Below, piece by piece: positions 59,585 to 64,000 of a DNA stretch of 64,000 nucleotides. Source of the stretch: Latrodectus hesperus (Eukaryota; Arthropoda; Arachnida; Araneae; Theridiidae). Every line of letters begins with the position of its first letter. Position 1 is the first letter of the stretch. Position numbers and translations under genes: made by a program. Where the stretch lies: the NCBI GenBank assembly GCA_037975125.1, contig CM075850.1:67856390-67920389 (forward strand), in the 5' to 3' direction. A model generated the notes under the pieces. It was not told the DNA's origin and searched no databases. It saw only the letters and a list, made by a program, of their open reading frames with translations.

Positions 59585-62128
59585 ATTTTAATTCTTTTGA
59601 TAGTTCTTTAAAATTTGGTGAATAATTGGTGACAGCACTTCTCAGTAATGCTTTGAGGTGCTGGTTAGTTAATACTGCTCGGTGTTTGAATTTCCCGAAT
59701 TTTAAAGTTGAATAAAATTATTCACTTAAGTGTTCTGAATATTGAAACAATTTGTGACAAGCAGCCTTTTTTAATTCAGGATACTTCGATTCTGGTATAA
59801 ATTTCCAGAATTCAGTAATCACATCGATTTATATTTAATTGTAGAGCTTGATCTTGCCTCTTTATTAATTCTAGTTTTCCAGATGCTTTTTGGATCATAA
59901 CTATATTGTTAATGGAAAACTCATCTTGAATAATATTAATTTTAAATGTACTCAGAAAAAGATAAAGATCATGATGTAAAATATTTCAAGTCTTGAAATT
60001 TTTTGGAATTTCATTAATATTTCTTCCAGTTTTTTTTATATATTCATTGATTTTTTTCTTGTTTAATATTGGAACAATTTTTTAATTCAAGGAAAATGAC
60101 ATTTTAAAGTCCTTTTCAAACTAAATTACAACTTTTCCGAAACTAAATATATACTGTGAGAGTTCAAATATTATTTGGTCATTCCCTTTCAGTTGTAAAT
60201 TCAGTGTTTGCAAATATTCCATGACTTAAATAAAAAAGTGTCTTGTAACCACTCATCATCGTCTAATTCTGAATAGGATTTTTCCTTTCCTATAAGAAAT
60301 GCAGTTATCGAATCAAACAAATCTACAAATGAACTTAATATATTTTGCCGACCGATTGGCTTAGTGGTTAGTGTTCCTGACTACTGAGCTGTTGGTCCCG
60401 GGTTCGAATCCCGGTTTGGACATGTATGTTTCTTTCCTTCTCTGTCCTTTCTTCTGTGTTGTTGTATGAATGTGGCCCGGCCTATAAACGGGTTTGTAGT
60501 GGTATGGCGCGGATAACGCTACTCGCCTCCGTGACTTGGTGCACAGGTACCCGCTGGGTAACGAGAAATAAGTAGCAGTTTCTGGACTTGTTGTAGCATA
60601 GGGTTCAGTCACCCTTGTGTGCCCGTCATTGGATTAAAAAAAAACTTAATATATTTTACTTATAGATAATCATTTAACAATGCAAAAGAAATTGTCATTT
60701 GGGAACTTTTGGTTCTTACATTGAAGAAAATTTTTGATCCGTCGATGATATTTTTGCTTTGGTGCAAATGTAATTTACAATGTGTAACGCTGTCATAAAA
60801 TCAAGATAGTTTGAATATTTTGTAGCGAAATGTTTTCGGTGAATTATGCAGTGAAAAGGTAGGAATTGTGTAGAATTGGAGAATCTTCTCTTAAAAACAC
60901 AATAAGGCCGATTTGCTGATCCAGTAGCCCCATCAATTACATTGATGAGTCTCTTAATCAACTTAAGCAAAAGTTTTCATTATGGAATTTAATGCATATT
61001 TAATATCGACACCGCAGACTGACTCTTAAAGTGCCGTTAAATCTAGTAATTATTCTTTAACGACGAAGTCAGGTGAAACAAAACGTAAAAGAACTGCCAA
61101 TTGCGAAACATTTGAAGTATCTGTCCATTCGTCAAGGGCTAAGCTGAATGCAATACAGCTCTTTAAATAATTTTTTAAATTATATTAGTATTATTTGCAG
61201 TTATACGTCGTTTGGTTATGTCTCCCGAAATGGCAATTTAGAAAGAATTTTGGGTAATGATGCATTATTTGGATCTAAAACTTTAAATAAAAATATCTTC
61301 AAATTTTTTTAAAATCTTAGTTATTTTAATAAACTTTCCATCTCTATACGGGCGTTTTGCACGAGCAATGTTCCAGGCAATAACAAAACTAGCTTCACAT
61401 TATCAGCTTGATTGTTAAGGGTCATTAAATTTGGCTTTTGTGCTAATTCGATTTTAAAGAAGCAATTTTATTTGATCTTGATTTGGAATTTGGTGGACAT
61501 TGATTAGAAAACTGAGGATAATTCGCTTCATAATGTCGATGTTAATTGTTCGCTTTATAATTTCTGACCGTAGAATTATACAAATAACACAATGCTTTAT
61601 TATTATTTTCAATAAAAAGGAAATTCTCCTTCTACTCATTAAAATTTATTTCTTACTTTTATATTCTTTTTTTACTTTCGTTGGCTGTCGTCGTATTTTT
61701 GAAAGAAAAATGTAAAATGTAAATAAGAAAATTTAGAAAATGCGAGTTTTGTGTTATTGAAAAAAAACAAAACTTTTTAACTTACCAAAAATTCCAGATT
61801 GCAAATCTATTCCTCCAAAGCACTACACTCCAGAGTACCATTGAAATGAAAGTTTTCAAATTCAATATTAGTCTGGAGTTGAACTATTACGACGCTTTTA
61901 CGTTCGACGTATCAGTCTTAACTTAGAGGAAATTAAAATTTTTCACAATGTTGCATTTAACTTTAATATTTGTTAGTGATTTAAGACATTTTGAAACATA
62001 CTGAACGATAATTTTTAAAATGTAATTACACAAAAAATGAAAAGGAAACTCGGGTATATTTATCGAAGACCACAAATAATCCTTCAAAGAGTCGCATGTG
62101 GCTTGCGAGCTGCAGGTTACCCAACCCT
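59585..62128 (-). pseudogene. hAT transposon copy, decayed, split by a SINE
   Basis: On the minus strand, through several frames: the right end reads AAGAGGGTTGGGTAACCTGC then AGCTCGCAAGCCACATGCGA, the typical start of this hAT group. Then come ASFVIAWNIARAKRPYRDGK (about 61400), SLALDEWTD with the first catalytic Asp and SNVSQLAVLLRFVSPDF (about 61130), FHCIIHRKHFATKYSNYLDF (about 60840), and after the SINE the dimerisation region FIPESKYPELKKAACHKLFQ and LTNQHLKALLRSAV (about 59800-59620). Similar to SCAND3/GTF2IRD2-related transposases. Many stops; the left terminal repeat was not found. Confidence 0.82.
60347..60642 (+). repeat. tRNA-derived SINE, family 2, nested in hAT copy
   Basis: 296 bp with A box (TTGGCTTAGTGGTTAG), B box (GGGTTCGAATCCCGG) and short A tail. 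It is flanked by an exact 15-bp duplication AACTTAATATATTTT (60332-60346 and 60643-60657). It interrupts the hAT coding remnant, so it is younger than that copy. The minus-strand frame across it (SKPGFEPGTN) is an artefact of the tRNA-like head. Confidence 0.93.
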
Positions 62129-63369
62129 CTTGTTTTAAACAAAAATTAAGAGCTTCACACACTAATCGATATCTTGACATGTTTTAAATAATTTCTCATG
62201 AACCATTGGCATCAACAGGGTTTGAAGTTGGGCCCAGTTTAATTAGCTTTCATGTGCCTTCTAAAAGACCATTAATCGACAAATCGAAACACATAAGGAG
62301 TATTAACTTTTTTAAATAGACAATAAGAGCCAATTCCGGGACAGAGTGAGCTAGGAGACTTAATCTTCATACCGAATATTTGGTTCTACTGAAAATGCGA
62401 TCGCACCTGGTGAAACAAAAATATGGCTTTGACCAAGATGGCTGATTCAGAAACTTAAAATAATAAAGAAGAAACTAAAGTTGTATGTAGTTTAAACGTT
62501 CAGTGCAAAGCGAACTAAGTGGCCTAATCGTCCAAACCGAATATTTAGTCTTGCTAAAAAATTAGGATTGCATTTGGCGAAATAAAAATGACTCAGAATA
62601 AAATGAATTGGGGAGCGGGGGTGCTGAAACTGAAAAAGATATTAATGAAAATTAAAGAACTTGTACTCAGACTTTCGGTGCTAGAAATATTTAAATCTGA
62701 AAAATTTAATTTATAATTTTATATATAATATAAATAAATCGTATATATTTTATAGTATTCATAAATCGAAAGAAAAAGTTTGATACGCATTCATTACTAC
62801 TTTCCTTCAAAGAGGCAACATATTTTGATTTTTACCATTTATCATCGCCAAAATTTTAAAATATTTAAAAATTTTAAAGCAATATAAAAGAAAAGCGTAT
62901 CGAAGCTGATACAACATAATTTCATGAAGAAAAAAAAAATTTTTTTTTAACTACAATGTAAAATGCTTAACTTTAAACCGCCGGGGTTAAGTTCTGCTTT
63001 CGCATAGAGCAGACGAAATTATTTTCACAATAATATACTGAAACCTCTCGACTTTATATCCGTTTCTCTACGTATTATTTTAGGAACATGGGACTGGTTT
63101 TATTCAGTTATTCAGATCAATCTTCAAAAAATAACCAATAAATTATCATAAAACATTTTTGCGAAGATGTGAACATGATGAATGGCATCCATTAAATTTT
63201 AAACAGGTGGTTGTTTTTTAGTTTAAAATGTTCTCTTAATCTATATTCAAAATTTCCTTATGGTTTTGATTAAGTGAAAAATCTCTTGTTGCAAATGTAC
63301 TTTTTACAAAGAATAAATAACAATTTCATTGAAGTTTTACAATGTCTATTTGTTTTTCCCATTTTGTAG

Positions 63370-63453
63370 CTTTTCTATACTCAAGTTCATCATGTCAAAC
63401 TCCGAGAAGGGTGTGTTGAATATATGGAACGGCATCGAAATTTGTTTGAATCG
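63370..63453 (+). CDS. OTUD4: OTU deubiquitinase OTUD4, coding exon 2
   Basis: 28 codons between ATTTTGTAG and a strong donor TCG|gtaagt; both borders are phase 0 and in frame with exon 1. It reads LFYTQVHHVKLREGCVEYME and ends with Arg-His-Arg-Asn-Leu-Phe-Glu-Ser. This corresponds to the segment right after the catalytic block in vertebrate OTUD4 (...SQSRHVEVRMACIHYLREN...). The next exons, including the catalytic His, are beyond position 64000. Confidence 0.88.
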
Positions 63454-64000
63454 GTAAGTTCTTGAAAAATTCCATTTTATGTTAATTTAATAGAATAGGG
63501 AAAAATTTTTAGAAATACTTTTATTCTTTTTAATACAACTCTTTCAAAAAATTGACTTAGCTTAAATTTTGTAATGTTTGCTTAAAGAATAATTAGTAAC
63601 GACTGTATATATATCCCAAATTATGCATAAATATTTTTTAACAGGGGAAAATCTGTGTATCAAATAAAATATAATTTTTAAAAGTATATCATTATTTTTT
63701 TAATCTTGACTTATTTTTAAAATTATATATGGTGTTAGCTCTCAATTTACTTGGAAGTGAATAATTTAAATTTTAGACCAACTATTTACAAATTAATGCT
63801 TCTAAACTTTATGATTTTTTTTAGTTATGAAAGTAGCAAATCCATACGTTTGGTCATTTTTATTTACATAAAAGTGAGTTTCTCATGTGCATGTTGGGAG
63901 AAAAAGCTGACAAAGGTGACTAATAAGTTAAGATTGTGTCCTATCCTGTTCACAATGATGTGTGTATATAATAAAGCATTTTTATTGGAATATAATATTA
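63454..64000 (+). other. OTUD4: OTUD4 intron 2 (start)
   Basis: AT-rich; no further OTU exon is seen before the window ends. Confidence 0.7.

Larger units (their letters stand above)
52760..63369 (+). other. OTUD4: OTUD4 intron 1 (10.6 kb)
   Basis: GT donor at 52760-52761 and AG acceptor at 63368-63369 (ATTTTGTAG). It is filled with AT-rich DNA and mobile elements: two decayed SINEs, a LINE 5' part and a hAT copy with a nested SINE. Stretches 52760-54300, 55140-57340, 58930-59580 and 62130-63360 hold nothing I can name. Confidence 0.8.

Noticed and set aside
60361..60612. Minus-strand frame with SKPGFEPGTN
   Set aside because: Antisense of the SINE tRNA-like head, a common annotation artefact.

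Overview
The window is AT-rich eukaryotic nuclear DNA, most likely from an arthropod and plausibly a spider or other chelicerate. The reasons are large AT-rich introns, GT-AG splicing, many Tc1/mariner, hAT, Ty3/gypsy, Ty1/copia and LINE remnants, tRNA-derived SINEs and long (TA)n microsatellites. The host assignment is inference from repeat content and from the one orthologous gene, not from a database search.

Layout. 1-560: internally deleted mariner copy and a tRNA-like SINE head. 1025-5000: Ty3/gypsy element (+) whose internal deletion fuses gag in frame to RNase H-integrase. 5-9.5 kb: SINEs and AT-rich DNA. 9516-12386 (-): an intact 956-residue single-exon ankyrin protein with a PRANC-like domain and a second, shortened PRANC-like tail; this is the best candidate for an unusual gene. 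12.7-13.7 and 17.1-18.1 kb: two copies of a ~1 kb segment, each lying upstream of a minus-strand gene (the ankyrin gene and a broken THAP-domain gene at 16061-16883). 19.7-23.3 kb: decayed copia element. 24.3-26.3 kb: two diverged arrays of a 24-bp repeat. 29.3-31.4 kb: two Tc1-type elements. 32749-39044 (-): a full-length, nearly pristine copy of the same gypsy family, inserted inside a (TA)n tract, with intact gag and pol joined by a recognisable -1 frameshift signal. 39-52 kb: SINE, LINE, mariner and Tc1 scraps in AT-rich DNA.

52673-64000 (+) holds the start of a conserved cellular gene, the OTU deubiquitinase OTUD4. Exon 1 carries the catalytic Asp and Cys; exon 2 is 10.6 kb downstream. 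The intron between them contains the 5' part of a LINE and a decayed hAT transposon that was itself hit by a SINE with a clean 15-bp target duplication. Apart from OTUD4 and the ankyrin gene, every coding region I recognise belongs to a mobile element or is broken.
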